Of a stretch of 64,000 bases of DNA, positions 14,801-27,075 are shown one piece after another. A program made the position numbers and the translations under genes. Within the stretch, counting starts at the first letter, position 1; the number at the start of each line of letters is the position of its first letter. The notes beneath the pieces are model-generated. The model saw nothing but the letters and a program-made list of their open reading frames with translations. It did not search any database and was not told where the DNA came from. This stretch comes from Ichthyophthirius multifiliis (taxonomy: Eukaryota; Ciliophora; Oligohymenophorea; Hymenostomatida). The stretch covers positions 309,043-373,042 of the forward strand of contig NW_004087746.1 of the NCBI RefSeq assembly GCF_000220395.1. The letters are read 5' to 3'.

Positions 14801-15347
14801 AAAATAAAATAAATAAAGATTTAAAATAATACTTGAAGCAACAGAATCTAAAGAAGATGATATAATATATATAAGTTCTAATTTAAATAAAACATCTACT
14901 GTATCTTTTAAATTAACAAATAAATCTAAATCTTATATGCCATTTACTGCATCATTTACTCCTGATTCAGATGCTGAATTCACTGTTTCTCCTAAATCTG
15001 GGGAATTAGAATAATATGGAAGAGAAGGAACTACCTTTTTTATATCTTTTACTCCCATAGAATATGGAAAGCCTAAAAGTGGTAAACTTATAATCTAAAC
15101 AGAAGAAATGATGTGGTAATATAAATAATTTATTATTATAGTTAATTTAATTTAAAATCATTTTTAAAAAAGGATTTATTTAGTTAAAGGAAATTTACCT
15201 AAATATAATCCACCTGTTGCTGAATAAAGTATGATAAATAATAAAATGGACTAATTAAATTTAATTAAACATTAGAATATTACTATAAAAAATTTTATGG
15301 CTGAAAATGTAATTAAAGTAAAAAGTCCAAAAAAAATAAAAAATTGA
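5454..15347 (+). CDS. CFAP47: CFAP47: cilia and flagella associated protein 47
   Basis: Twelve exons with all phases consistent: 5454-6665, 6767-7530, 7636-8539, 8728-9915, 9969-10703, 10759-11343, 11444-13547, 13591-13952, 14005-14475, 14522-14745, 14819-15115, 15173-15347. They encode 3,006 aa, close to human CFAP47 (about 3,190). The N-terminus carries ASH/MSP-type beta-sandwich repeats (IRIFQPQTAYFRVDYDMQG near residue 60). A calponin-homology domain lies at about residues 1,670-1,850 (ILHWFQIQFEV, DFSDGIIFATAIQAYIG), followed by more Ig-like repeats and the family C-terminus (MMWIYLVKGNLPKY). This order of ASH repeats, a CH domain and more repeats separates CFAP47 from HYDIN. It is an axonemal protein needed for flagellar motility, placed near the central apparatus in ciliates. 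A coiled stretch at about residues 570-640 sits between repeat blocks. It runs convergent with the CFAP96-like gene. Confidence 0.93.
6671..6706. repeat. (TA)n in CFAP47 intron 1
   Basis: About 18 TA units fill the 5' third of the intron at 6666-6766. Confidence 0.9.
7534..7596. repeat. (TA)n in CFAP47 intron 2
   Basis: About 30 TA units make up most of the intron at 7531-7635, the longest such tract in the window. Confidence 0.9.
14751..14798. repeat. (TA)n in CFAP47 intron 10
   Basis: About 23 TA units right after the donor of the intron at 14746-14818. Confidence 0.9.
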
Positions 15348-15519
15348 AAAAAGAAATATTAAGATTAAATATATTTTTATTTATAATTATTGTTTATTAA
15401 AATATATATATATATATATTTTTATCTATATATATAAATAAAAATATTTAATTTAATATTTATAAATTTTTAGATTTTATTTATATATATATTATAAAAA
15501 CTATTTATTTATAAATTAT

Positions 15520-16893
15520 TCAAAATGCAACTCTTCCATTCATAATATCTTTTCTAATATTTAAAGGGTGGCAACTAATAGTAGGTGTTGGTCTTGTTAA
15601 TTCTCCACAATATTTAGGTCTTAAAATTTAATATAAATTACATATATATATAATAATTTATAATTATATATAATTATATATAATTATATATTTTTTTTAA
15701 TAAATAAATACTTAAAAGGATCTTTTTCTTTTATCATAAATTATCTTTTTGCTTATTTTTCTCCGTTAGGTTTATATTCTGGAAATTTAGATAATGTTCC
15801 GTTCCAACCCTTATAACATATAAATATTTTTTTTATAATGTAAATAAATACTCTTTTGTTAGGATTAGATGGTTTAAATGGTGCGTCATGGTTAATGATA
15901 TTAAATTTAATATTTGTTTAAGGTCTTTTCTTTTTATAATTTAAAAAAAGATTTAGTATTTTTATTTTAAATTTTTTTAATAAAATTTTTCATACTTTTA
16001 AATTCAATCCTTCTTCACCGAATGTTTTTTTATCATTAAAAAAATTTCTTCTTCCAAAAACAGTAGACCTAAAAGCTGCTTTTTCACCTAATAATTCTTA
16101 ATGTTTTTTCATTTCTTATATCCTTAATTATCTTTATCTTTCATATTAATCAGGTAAATGAGGATAATGTTTACTTTGTAATTTTGACGACGGATTAGTT
16201 GTAATATTTTTACTTTAAGTTAATACCTTTCCTAATTTTTGTTTAATATATATAGAAAATATATAAAATTAAAAATATATAAATATATTTTTATATAAAT
16301 ATATTTTTATTTATTTATTTTTAATTTACCGTCTGCATCTCTGTAATTTTTTTTATTGTAAACATCCTCATTTTCATGTTTAAATGCTGAATTAATACTA
16401 ATATTTTTTTTATTTATTTATAATAGAATTAAAAATTTTACATGGTTTTATATCCTGAAGGTGGCTTAAAAACTTAATCTTACTTAATTTTTTTTTTTTT
16501 TTCTAATTCATATTATCTATTTATTGAATCAGGATCAATATATTTATCACCAATAGTCGTAAATCCCAAAACTGAAAAATATGCATCTTTTGCTTTTCCT
16601 CTTTTTAAAGCTGTAGATTATATATTTCTAGCTTCCGTTATAGGTTTTCCATTTTCATCTCTTTAATCTTAATTTATTTTTTTAGTTATTTTTATTTTGT
16701 ATAAATAATAATTATATTTACGATAAATTTTTTAATATTATTTATCATCTCCAGTTGCTAATGAAGGTGGCTAAGAAAAAAGGGCAAATCTTTATTTTGT
16801 AGCTACTTTTTCAGAATCCTCTAGTGCTTCAATTCTTAACTTTTACATTTTTTGATCATATTCTTTATTTGGTGAACCAGAAAATTTTGACAT
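15520..16893 (-). CDS. CFAP96: CFAP96 (C4orf47)-like ciliary protein
   Basis: Seven exons on the minus strand, with introns at 16668-16721, 16398-16441, 16232-16329, 15930-15995, 15810-15851 and 15620-15711, give 325 aa (human C4orf47/CFAP96 has 309). Family-like segments appear in the right order: AYFSVLGFTTIGDKYIDP near the N-terminus, GKVLTQSKNITTNPSSK in the middle, NHDAPFKPSNPNKRGWNGTL, then a loop like FPEYKPNGEK, and a proline-rich C-terminus (CGELTRPTPTISCHPLNIR). The protein is basic and poor in regular helix, typical of proteins that bind along microtubules. The family occurs in ciliated organisms and is tied to cilia or basal bodies; its exact site is not settled. It ends 172 bp from the CFAP47 stop. 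The second intron could be retained without breaking the frame. Confidence 0.78.
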
Positions 16894-17426
16894 TTTTTTA
16901 TTTTGCAATTTTTTTGACTTTTTTAAAAATCTTATGTTCTTTTTGTAATTTTTTGAATTAAAAGTAAATTTTAATGAAATTTTGAGATATAATAATTATT
17001 TATTAGTTATTTTTACAAATATAAAACTGTTATTTTTTAATAAAGATTAATTTCTTAAATTAATAAAATATAAAAAATAAAATTAATTATAAATATAAAT
17101 TAAAACTAATGGATATCAAAGACATATGAAAATATTTAATTTAATAATCTAATAATTTAATCAAATTTAATTTTTTTACTTAAATTATAAAAAGAATTTT
17201 ATACCCAAAAACATGTTATTTATTTATATAAGTTTTTTACTATAATTTAAAATATTTTTTTTTTATATTATAATATATTTAAAAATATAATTTAAGATTC
17301 CTAAATTTTTACATAAAAAAGTAAATTATTTTTATTAATTTTTAAAAAATATTTCAATAAAAAATAATCAATTTTTTTTTTAAAAAAAAAAAACATAACA
17401 AAATAAAATAATTTAAATTATTTATA
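16894..17426. other. intergenic region between divergent genes
   Basis: About 530 bp of A/T-rich DNA with long A and T runs separates the CFAP96-like start from the start of the giant secreted protein gene. It should hold both promoters. Nothing else is seen. Confidence 0.5.
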
Positions 17427-20400
17427 ATGTTTACAATATAAATAATATACATAATATTATTTTTATTATATTTAATATAAAAATCAACATCCTAAGGCTA
17501 TATAAAAGCCTGGTAAATAAACTAAAATTATGCCAACAAAGATTTATTTAATGAGTTTAACATAATATTTTAATTAGAATACGGAATAACAAGCACAGAT
17601 ATAATAAAATTTAAAATTCCTTTTCAAATTGGTGACCTACGAGAATATCCAATAATAAAATGGGGAGAAATAGACGAATTTTAATGTATATATGAAAACC
17701 TTCCATTCTCACTAAAAGCTACTTTTTTTTAAAAACTACAAGATAATATATATGAATATACTCTATAATTTAATTAACCAGAATCTAGTATGTTATAATA
17801 AAAATGGTATAACATTTAAATTATAAGTGGATAATTAATAAGTGAGAGTATCCCTGAAAATGACACTAGGACAATTTTTAATATAGGAATGGCAACTTAT
17901 TCAGGTACAGAATAAGACTCTATATTGTACAATATAAATGAGAACTTAGGAAATATAATCGTTTCTTCGAATATGAAAGAAACTTTAATTGCAAATGTGA
18001 TTAATATTGATAAATCGGAAGCTGCAAGAGAATTTTAGAAAATTAATTAGATTACATTGAATATAAAGACTTAGACTATAGAAGAATCAGGAAGATTTAT
18101 TATTAAACTTACCAATAATTAATTTTAATTTGCTACTAATAAACCCTGTACAAGTGTTACTAATGAAAATTTTCAAAGCGTAGTTATTTAAAGACAAGAT
18201 TTATAATATACTGTTAAAAATGATTTGATTGAAATTTTATTCATTAATTAACCTATTATTGAATCTAGGGCATTTAACTTTCAATTCTTTACTATAAATA
18301 GTAAAAGTGCTGGAAATTCAGGTTTTATAGTTTATTTAATGGAACCTTATGTTAATTAAGTATTAGAAAAAGGAACTGTTTCTACAGATACTTTATAAAC
18401 TAATGTTATTCTATTAGATACGGACAATGTTAGTGTTCAACTTTCTTTCGGGATGCCTGCTTAATAACCAATTTAATTATATAAGTTAAAATAATAATTT
18501 AATATACAAACAAATATATAATTTTATATATTTTTTAAAAAAGATCTTTATTATAGTATACAGTTTACAATACTATATGTATAAATTTTTAAGTACTAAA
18601 AAATACTCCTGATGTAGATTCGATATTATACATAGAAATAGGCACTGGTTATTTTACAGTTTTAGAAAACAGTATAGAAGATAACTTAACTTAATATTCG
18701 CCTTTAGTTTAAAACCGTTGTTAATAATAAGGCCAATAAATAATTTGTAAAGGGGTCGGATATTTAAAAAAAGGGCAAACATACAAAATATCATTTAAAT
18801 TATTAATTAATAATAATTATAAAGTATAGTGGATTCCGCGTAATTTTTTAAACATATAAATATTCGAAAAATCAACAAATTAATTAATTTTAGACGGAAA
18901 CTCGATATATAGTTTATGTGTTTTAAATAAAATGGTTATTAATGAAAACCTTCCTAAAATTTAAGATGGACTTTAAATTTTCACAAACTCAGATAAAATG
19001 TCATCGACAGATTAAAATAATTTAAAATTTGATGACGCAAGGGGAAAACCAATTTAAGGACTTTAATATGACCCTTAAGATTCTACAATGTCATACATAT
19101 TAGTTTTTTAATTAAAGATAATGGAAATTTCGGGGGAGTTTTATTAGGAGATAATAATGATAAAGGCTATAGAATCTTGACTAGTCCAAAAATTTACAGT
19201 GCTTAGGGAAACTCTAAATGTTTGACTTCTTATGATTAAATCAAATTATTAGATAAGTGCGTTGTTTAGAGTGTTTAATAAAGTAATTATAATTAAGGAA
19301 ACGGGTATACTGAAATTATTATGAAAGGGAATTATTTGAACTTTTAGAAATATGAAGATAGTAAAATGGCTTTGGCAGTTACTGATTTTATTATTAGTGG
19401 ATTTGCACAAAATAGTGGCTAGTTTATTTATGATTTTTTCGTGAGTACATATTCCGGAGGATTAAATGAAAAAAATTAGGATGAAAGTTAAATTGTTGAA
19501 AGATATTTAATTAACGCAAGTGTTTTTATTAATATTATTTACTAAGAAAATAATTAGAATATTAAATTGAAGTTTGTTAATTATTTTAGCAGTTCAAATT
19601 TCAAAATTGATGCTTTTGATACTGTGGGATTTATTTAATTAACAACTTTTTTTACTTAAAATGATTTTTTGATATAAAATTTAGATTATCCGTTGAAAAT
19701 CCAAATTTTTTTAGATACTTTGGAGTTTGTACCTTTTTATTCAAAAAAAGAACTTAATTTACTTGAATAATAATAAACGGATTTTTATCTTTAATAAAGA
19801 ATTAGTTGTTTTTCTGAAAATAAATTAAATAATATTAAATGCAATTTTTATGAAAATAATGTCTATAAAAAAGGTGATTTTATAAGTTATTTTGATATGA
19901 ATAGATTAGAAATAACTTTCAATTAATTCAATGATATGCTTTTGAATTAAAAAATATTAATCCCATTCAAAACTAAGTTAAAATAGACTCAAATTACATA
20001 TTAAATTGCTTTAACTTCAGGTAATCCAAATTTTGATATTTAAAGGTAATTCTTATATTATAGGTCTTTAAATTATCTTTAGAAATACGATGGCTTTATT
20101 AATAATATAAATACAAGTTATTTTCCTTAAAAAGAAATTCTGAACTCTTCTTTTGAGCTAAATGGTGTTACTTTAGGTTAGAAAGTAGAAAACTTTAAAA
20201 TTCAAACAAAAATAAACTACAAGATTCTTATAGGTCATTTAATTTTAGTCACTTAATGGCAATTCAATGAATAATTCTAAACAATTATTTTAATGCCTAA
20301 TAATATTTAATGTTTCTAACTTTCTTTTATATCAAATGAAGTGAAAATAAATGCAATTATATGCGAGATAGAGTAAACTTAATAATTTGACTTTTCGAAT

Positions 20401-23400
20401 AGTTACTTGTAAATAAGTTATGTCACCATCCCTTATGTATATGGTGTAACTTTACCAAGAACAAGTCTTAGTATAAGTGATGATAAAGGTAATTTAGTGC
20501 ATTTTAATTATATAGAAAGTAAAAATAGGGTAAAGGGAAGTTCCTTTATATTCGAATAAATATAACCAAATATTATTATTGCAGGAAGTAAAGGCCTTTA
20601 ATTAGATTTTTATATTTAGATTTAACATTAACTTTCTTCTTTTTTTACTTTAAAGGTATATTCTGATGATAATTTTAAGTTTTTTAAATAAACAATTGAA
20701 AACGGGTGTTTTTTGGATGATAATTTGTAAATAAATTCATTTTTAGTTATCGAAAATAATATTATATAGTGTGATTTTCAAAATTATTAAACAATTTAAG
20801 AAGGGAAACATAAAATTTCAATAATTTCAATTAGTGCATATTAAATTTTGGATGATTAAAATGATATCGAATAGTTAGTTTCTTTAAAATTATTAACTTA
20901 AAATAATATTTTGATTTCCAATTCAGATCGTGGAAGGAAATTAATTTATTAAAATTAAAAATCATTCTAAGATAATTAATCATAAATACAAATAAAATAA
21001 ATAAATATAAATTAATCTCATACGAATTCTTTTTCTTTGTATTTTGAATTAGATTTTTTATTAAAAGATTGGATTTATTACGAGTATTTATTTTGTGATT
21101 TATCTTTTTTTTTAAAACCTGAGGCTATTATAAATAATTGTTTAATCTAAAATTAAAAAGGAGACCATAGTTTTATTTAAAAATGCTATATAGAATCTTA
21201 GAAAGTTTTCCTTTTTAGAAAAAAATAAATAAATTAATACGAATAATTGTTTGTTTATACATATAAAATATATTTGAGTGATTTTAGATAAAGTTAAGTT
21301 TATACAAGTATAGATTTATCAAAAAATATTAAATGCACTTTAATGGAATAATCAAATGAAAGTTAATAGGATGAAAATAATATTGTATTAGAATATTAAA
21401 ACGTGCTTTCTAAAATAAATGTGAATTTGTCATTTTTAAACGAAAATAAAAAAATAATATAAAATCTCGATATTAAATTGAAAAAAAGTTACTCTTATCC
21501 TGGAGTTCCTTCTTCCTATATATTTGCTATTGATTAAAAATAAAAAGATTATATTTTACCAAAAAATACTTATATAATAATAACTTTTCCAAACAGATAT
21601 TAAAGAGGACTTGGGAATGTATTAACTTGCCTTTAAGATTAAATACTGGTTTCTTGTGAATTAGTATCTAATAATGCAATCAAAATACACTCCTTAGCTT
21701 AAGAAATAAAATAAACATCTTAAATTAATATCATAGGAATCGAAGAACCTATAAAAAAAAGGAATTCTCCTGAATTATCCTTAGATGAAATCGAGCTTTT
21801 ATTTTATAAAAAAGAAGAACTTCTGTAATATATAATTGTAAAAGACGAAGAATTAGAAATTAATCAAAGTCCTAAAGTAATGAGATTTTACAATATGATA
21901 AGTTCAAATAATTAAACATTCACTTAAAGCGATTTTTATAATCTAACATTTACTTTTCCTGAAAATACTCCCGAAAAGGTATTTTTTATCCTAGAATTTC
22001 CCATTTCATTTGCTACAATATTCAATACATTTAAACCTGAATCATGCTTTATTACCCAAAAAAACGCAGAAAGGATAATTCCATGTCAATGTTAATCTCA
22101 ATCAAACCGAATAACTGTAAAATAAGATACTTAATAAAAATTTTAATTCATGGCATTCTAAATATACACTTTATCAATAGAAAATATTAAAAATCCGACT
22201 TAGCCTACTTAATGTAATTAGGAGAAAATAAATATTCTCGTTTTTGATAATAATGATTCCCTTCCTCCTTAAAAGAACCTTATTTTTATATCGGGAAAAA
22301 AATAATCGGCCAGTCCTCCTATTTCTTTATAAGAAAATTAATTATCGACTTAATTTATATCTTCTAAGCAAAATATTTAACTTAAATATGGACTAGTTTC
22401 CGATTTCATTACTATATGTATTAATACTAGGGAAAGATCAAAATATTAGGTTGAGTTTTCCAACAAATTTACGAAAAATATCATTTAGTTGATTCCAGAA
22501 AAACCTATACTTAATATAGGGGATAATCAAGTTAAGTTTAAACTTTAAGTTGTTGATGAACTATAGACAGGAAATTATATTTTATATATTAGTTAGTTTA
22601 GTTAAGGATCTTCAGATTAAATTATTAGAGATGTTCCTCCTATTTACGTGCAAATCACTAATTCTGATAATTTAAATAATTAAGAAAATTTAATAAAATT
22701 TCCTTTTAATCATTTTAAAATTCCTTAAGGAGGATTTTCTTTACCTTTAATAATTGAATTAGATAAATATACTCCTTTATAAGAAATAAGACTTAAATAT
22801 GAACTTATTGAATTACCTGAAAATGGAGTTAGTATAGATAAAGGATAATAAATGACTTTTAATTAAAATAATATTTCATCATATTTGATTCTTAAAAGTG
22901 ACGAAAACTCATCCTAAGTAGGTTCTTTGGGAAAAATGCATATTTTTTTGGAAGGAAAAAACGCTGAATCGTTTCAACTTCAATACAGTTTTCTTACATT
23001 TGAAATAATTAATAAAGTATTAAAAAATGAAAATAATGATAATATTTATAATTTAGAAGACGAGATTTAAATTATCATTAATTAATCTACTTTATCCCCT
23101 ATTTCATAAATGTTTTCTTTATATTCATATTAATCATTAACTTTGTATTATGTATTAACTATAAATTATACTTATTTTACAACAGTAAGTGTAAAATAAG
23201 CCATAGACAATATCTAAAGAGGACTAAAAACTTAAATAAACTATTTAAACTAAATAGAAACAATATCTAGTGTTTTCTAATACTAAACTGAAATAGGTGC
23301 TTAGGATTATTTATTAGAAAACCTATATTAAAATAAGGTTTATTATTTAAAAATATTCCCTATATCGATAAATGGTAATTATTTAGGAGAATAATCTGGT

Positions 23401-24180
23401 TCTTTTACAACAACAAATAATAATGGAAAATTAATTAAAGTGATTTTTAGGTTTTAGGATGAGATTTTGATTGAATAGTAGATATAGTTTACTTGTAAAA
23501 TCTCGTCTTATTTTTCAATTAATATTTAGTATTTAACTAGTACGACAGGCATTAAATGTGACTCCCCTGTAACTTATCCAAATATTAAAGATAAGTCTAG
23601 AAGTGTTTAAATTTAGGCTTCTGAAAATCCGAATAATTAATATATGACACTTTATATTTCATTTAATAAAAATGTTATTTATGATAATTATAATGATAAT
23701 ATTTATACTTAACTTATTAATAATAAGGCTATTTTAATTGATTGGTATAATAAATAGATTGAAGGAAGATAATAAAATACTAAGCTTTTTGATTATTATG
23801 CTGTTAATGATATTAAAGTTAGTGTTTAACCCGATCTATAATAAGATTAGACCGTTTTAATTTCCATGGGATAAAATTGGGTTTCTTTATAAGATATTAA
23901 ACTCACAATTAATGGCTTTGTTTGGATTATGACTGATAATCCGGGTCTTTAGATTCCGAATTATGTTTAGATTAGATAAAATAAAAATTTTTTGGATTAA
24001 AATGCACTTTCTAATTATGTATCTTTTTATAGTTAAATAACCGATAAACCAATCAGCTTTAATATTACAAATTTAAAATAAGGAAATCCTTATGATATTT
24101 TTTATGTTATTACTGGTGATGATCCTTCGGATAATATGGATTTTATGCCTGTAATTTATAATTAAATTGTTCATTTATGA
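17427..24180 (+). CDS. giant secreted protein of unknown family (about 2,231 aa)
   Basis: Two exons, 17427-18484 and 18544-24180, with one 59-nt intron. The N-terminus is a clear signal peptide (MFTIQIIYIILFLLYLI, cleavage likely near residue 22), so the protein enters the secretory path. The rest is beta-rich, Asn/Gln/Ser/Thr-rich and hydrophilic, with scattered Cys and no internal membrane helix or GPI-type tail that I can see; it ends MPVIYNQIVHL. This suggests a secreted or mucocyst/matrix-type protein, or part of a surface coat. I recognise no domain. The frame breaks once at a run of six T at 19104-19109. One extra T would restore the frame, and 1,690 further codons then read without TGA, so a sequencing undercall is likelier than decay. 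The convergent minus-strand membrane gene starts its 3' end 120 bp away. Confidence 0.85.
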
Positions 24181-24251
24181 AGAAGATATATGGAAAATTA
24201 AATATAAACTATATATAGAAAAATTTTATATATTATTTTATTTTTATATAA

Positions 24252-24282
24252 ACATATATATATATATATATATATATATAAC
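24252..24282. repeat. (TA)n between convergent genes
   Basis: About 15 TA units in the 119-bp spacer between two facing stop codons. Confidence 0.85.
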
Positions 24283-24299
24283 AACAATTTTGAAAACTT

Positions 24300-25004
24300 T
24301 CATAAATAAAAAAACCTCATTTAATCATAAAACAACGGAAAATTAACATTCATAATTTTATGTGGTAATAAAACCATTTTTTTTCTCATTGCACAATCTC
24401 TTTTTTCAATATTAATTTCTAAATCTTTAAGTAAAACAAATAAACATAAACCATCAATAGTAAGCAAAATCAAACATATAATTATATTCAATGTATTAAA
24501 AACTATCATATTCCCTTTTTCCATACATTATACTCCTAATGTATATGATTCGAAATCATATTCGGAAATATTAAATATATATATAAAGCAAAAAATATTA
24601 ATTAAACTTATACAAAAAAAACATTTTTTTACAAAACTTGCCAATTTTTTATTATTTTTAAAACCTGTTGAACATAAACACATAGGCGGTATCGTAAAAA
24701 ATATAAGACTGTTTAAAGCACTTATTTTAAAACAAAGTTCCCAACAATTCTTTATATTCACCACAGACATTAAATTTAAAAACAAATAAAAACCAATTAC
24801 ACATCCAGCTAACATAATAAAGTATTCAATTAATGATTACTCGGGTTCAATTGCTTGGAACGATATTGAATTTATAAATACTAATTACGGGATTTATTTT
24901 TATTATTATTGTATATTTTCATTATTTTAACTTTTGTTAGCATTTTAATTTGCTATAACTTTTATTTATGTTAATGATTCTATGTCTAGTGGTTCGTATT
25001 ACAT
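24300..25004 (-). CDS. small four-helix membrane protein, unknown family
   Basis: A single exon of 235 codons (234 aa) reads from ATG at 25004 to TGA at 24302-24300 if TAA/TAG are sense. With the standard code it would be split into pieces. After a polar N-terminus of about 70 residues with a glutamine cluster (NIQQQQKQ) come four hydrophobic segments: IEYFIMLAGCVIGFYLFL, ALNSLIFFTIPPMCLC, CFFCISLINIFCFIYIF and NTLNIIICLILLTIDGLCLF. The tail is basic (KRDCAMRKKM). The protein is rich in Cys within the helices. The helix count resembles tetraspan proteins, but no CCG motif is present, so no family is assigned. It is convergent with the giant secreted protein gene. Confidence 0.75.
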
Positions 25005-25379
25005 TTTATTATATATTTTTATTTACAATTATATATTATTAATTATATTTATAATTATAAAAAAAAATTAAAAATAATAATTAATTATAAAATATATGTT
25101 TTTGTTTTTTTAAATATAAAAATATGTTTTATTTTTAAGTATTTTATTTTTTAATTAAAAAAAAATAATTCAATAGAAATTTTATATCTTATATTTATTA
25201 AAATCTTTTATTTTTTTGATAATTTTAAATTTTTGTTTTTATTTTAATTTATTATTTAAATAATAAATAAATAAAATATTATTTAACAAAATTAAAAGAA
25301 TTATTATTTTAAGATATTTATTAAAAATTTATTAATTAAATATTTTAAAAAATATTTCAAATCATTATAATATCAAAAA
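25005..25379. other. AT-rich intergenic region between divergent genes
   Basis: About 375 bp, almost only A and T, lie between the four-helix gene start and the FAM136A-like gene start. No feature is seen. Confidence 0.5.
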
Positions 25380-25907
25380 ATGTCACATAAATAAGATTCA
25401 GAATAAATTTAAAGGGATAAAGAATTTAGTTCAGTACATTCTAATTTTAATTTTGTTATAAAAAATGTTGAAAGTTAAACTGATAGTATATTAAATGATG
25501 AAAAATATTCTATTTTAACATAAACTGAAAAAGTTATTGCAGCAGATATAATGAGAGAATATTAAAAAAAAATCTAAGACTTTAGTAGATTTTTAACTAG
25601 AGAATATAATTTGTTTGATTATAAAATAAATAAGTGTATATATAATAATTGTTATTCAGATATTTTTACGAAATAACCAGAAATTAAAGAATGTATGAGT
25701 AAATGTAATGAAGGAATCGTTTAAGCAGATATTTTTGTTAAAAATTAATTAGATAACTTAAATCTTGAATTAAATGTATGCCTTGAAAAAGCTCAGAAAA
25801 ATGGCAAAGATATTATTAATGAAAGCTTTATATGTTATAATTAAATGACTAATAACTTCTATAATTTAAAAAAGACTATAAAAACTGAATTTAATTATTA
25901 TAAATGA
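25380..25907 (+). CDS. FAM136A-like (DUF842) cysteine-motif protein
   Basis: One uninterrupted frame of 176 codons (175 aa) ends at TGA. Residues about 85-150 carry spaced cysteines: KCIYNNCYSD, then IKECMSKCNEGIVQAD, then LNVCLEKAQ, and a late Cys (FICYNQM). Order and spacing follow human FAM136A (CSASCC...HQCIERCHVPLAQA...LARCTMHC). FAM136A is a small mitochondrial intermembrane-space protein whose cysteines pair by the MIA40 route; its job is unclear. The first pair is CX4C here instead of CX3C and the last motif has lost one Cys, so the match is moderate. The N-terminal 70 residues are polar and unrelated. No signal peptide or membrane helix is seen. Confidence 0.65.
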
Positions 25908-26305
25908 TAATATTAATAATAAAGATAAATATATATATTGTTTATATTTAAAATAAAAATTAATATTCATTTTTTTTTTACTCTTTATTGTTTTTTTTAA
26001 GGATATTTTTATTTTTTATTAAACTAAAAAATAATATTAAAATATATTATAAAATACATTTTATATTTATTATTTAATTAAATATATTTAGTAAAATATA
26101 ATTTTTATTATAATTTATATTATATGTATAGAAAATACCTTTATAATTAATTATAAATACATTATATTAAAAAATTAATAAAAAAAAAGGTATTAATATT
26201 ATTAATTATTAATTATTATATAAAAAAAGGATTTAAAAAATAAATATAATTGCTTAAAAAAACAAAATAATTACTTAAAAATTCAAATAATAAATAATAT
26301 AAAAT
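25908..26305. other. AT-rich intergenic region
   Basis: About 400 bp between two plus-strand genes. It is nearly pure A/T with poly-T and poly-A runs and has no coding signal. Confidence 0.5.
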
Positions 26306-27075
26306 ATGAATATGAATTTTACATCTCCTATTTTATAATCTGTTCCAAATTTAGGATCTTAACTAAAAAATTTATATTCAGTCGATGTAAATTAAAAAAA
26401 TAACAAACATTCTAAAAATATATCAATAAATAATTAACATTAAAGAATGCAAAAGCAGTTGCAAAAAATATTTTTGAATACTTCGATTAAGGAAAAAAAG
26501 GTAGATTAGATATAAGAGATTGTTTTTAAATGATGGGAGAAGCTTATACTCCTTTTTAATAAAAATAGCCTTAAACTAATGATGATGCAAAAGGATATTT
26601 TTAAGTTCTTGATAGAAATAATGACGGATAAGTTACATTGTAGGATTTAGAAAATGTTTGTGTTTAATATTTATGTGGTTTAGGGTATTAATAATAAAAT
26701 ATTAAAATTAATGATAATTAACCAAAATAATATACAAAGGAAATTGAAGCAAGGCTTAATGTGGTAAAATTTAAATTTTTTATTTTAATTTTTATTTAAT
26801 TTTATTAAAAAAAGGCGAGAAAAATTTTTAAACAGTTTGATTTCGATTAAAATGGCTTTTTAAATAAATAAGAAATAGGAAATTTAATTAAAAAAACTTA
26901 TGAATAAATAGATATGAAGAATGTTACACCTACTAATTAGGAAATCGAAGAATTTATTAAAATGGCAGATTTAGATAAACAAAGGACAATAAGTCTTTAA
27001 GAATATGAATATTTAATCGTAATGTCTTTGAGAAAAAATGGTTTTAGAATAGAAAATGAATAATTAGTAATTTGA
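26306..27075 (+). CDS. EF-hand calcium-binding protein (219 aa)
   Basis: Three exons, 26306-26386, 26446-26763 and 26815-27075, give 219 aa. Four EF-hand positions can be seen. The first is degenerate (FDQGKKGRLDIRD). The second is canonical (DRNNDGQVTLQD at about residue 92). The third is canonical (DFDQNGFLNKQE at about residue 149). The fourth is weaker (DLDKQRTISLQE), with Gln/Arg at positions normally Asn/Gly. Hand pairs are joined by a Gln/Asn-rich linker around residues 105-130. It is likely a cytosolic calcium sensor or an axonemal/cortical EF-hand protein. It is not calmodulin or centrin, being too long and with different linkers. Splice phases all agree. Confidence 0.85.

Noticed and set aside
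24321-24815. Two separate small minus-strand membrane ORFs
   Set aside because: With TAA as a sense codon they are one continuous frame, annotated as a single 234-aa protein.
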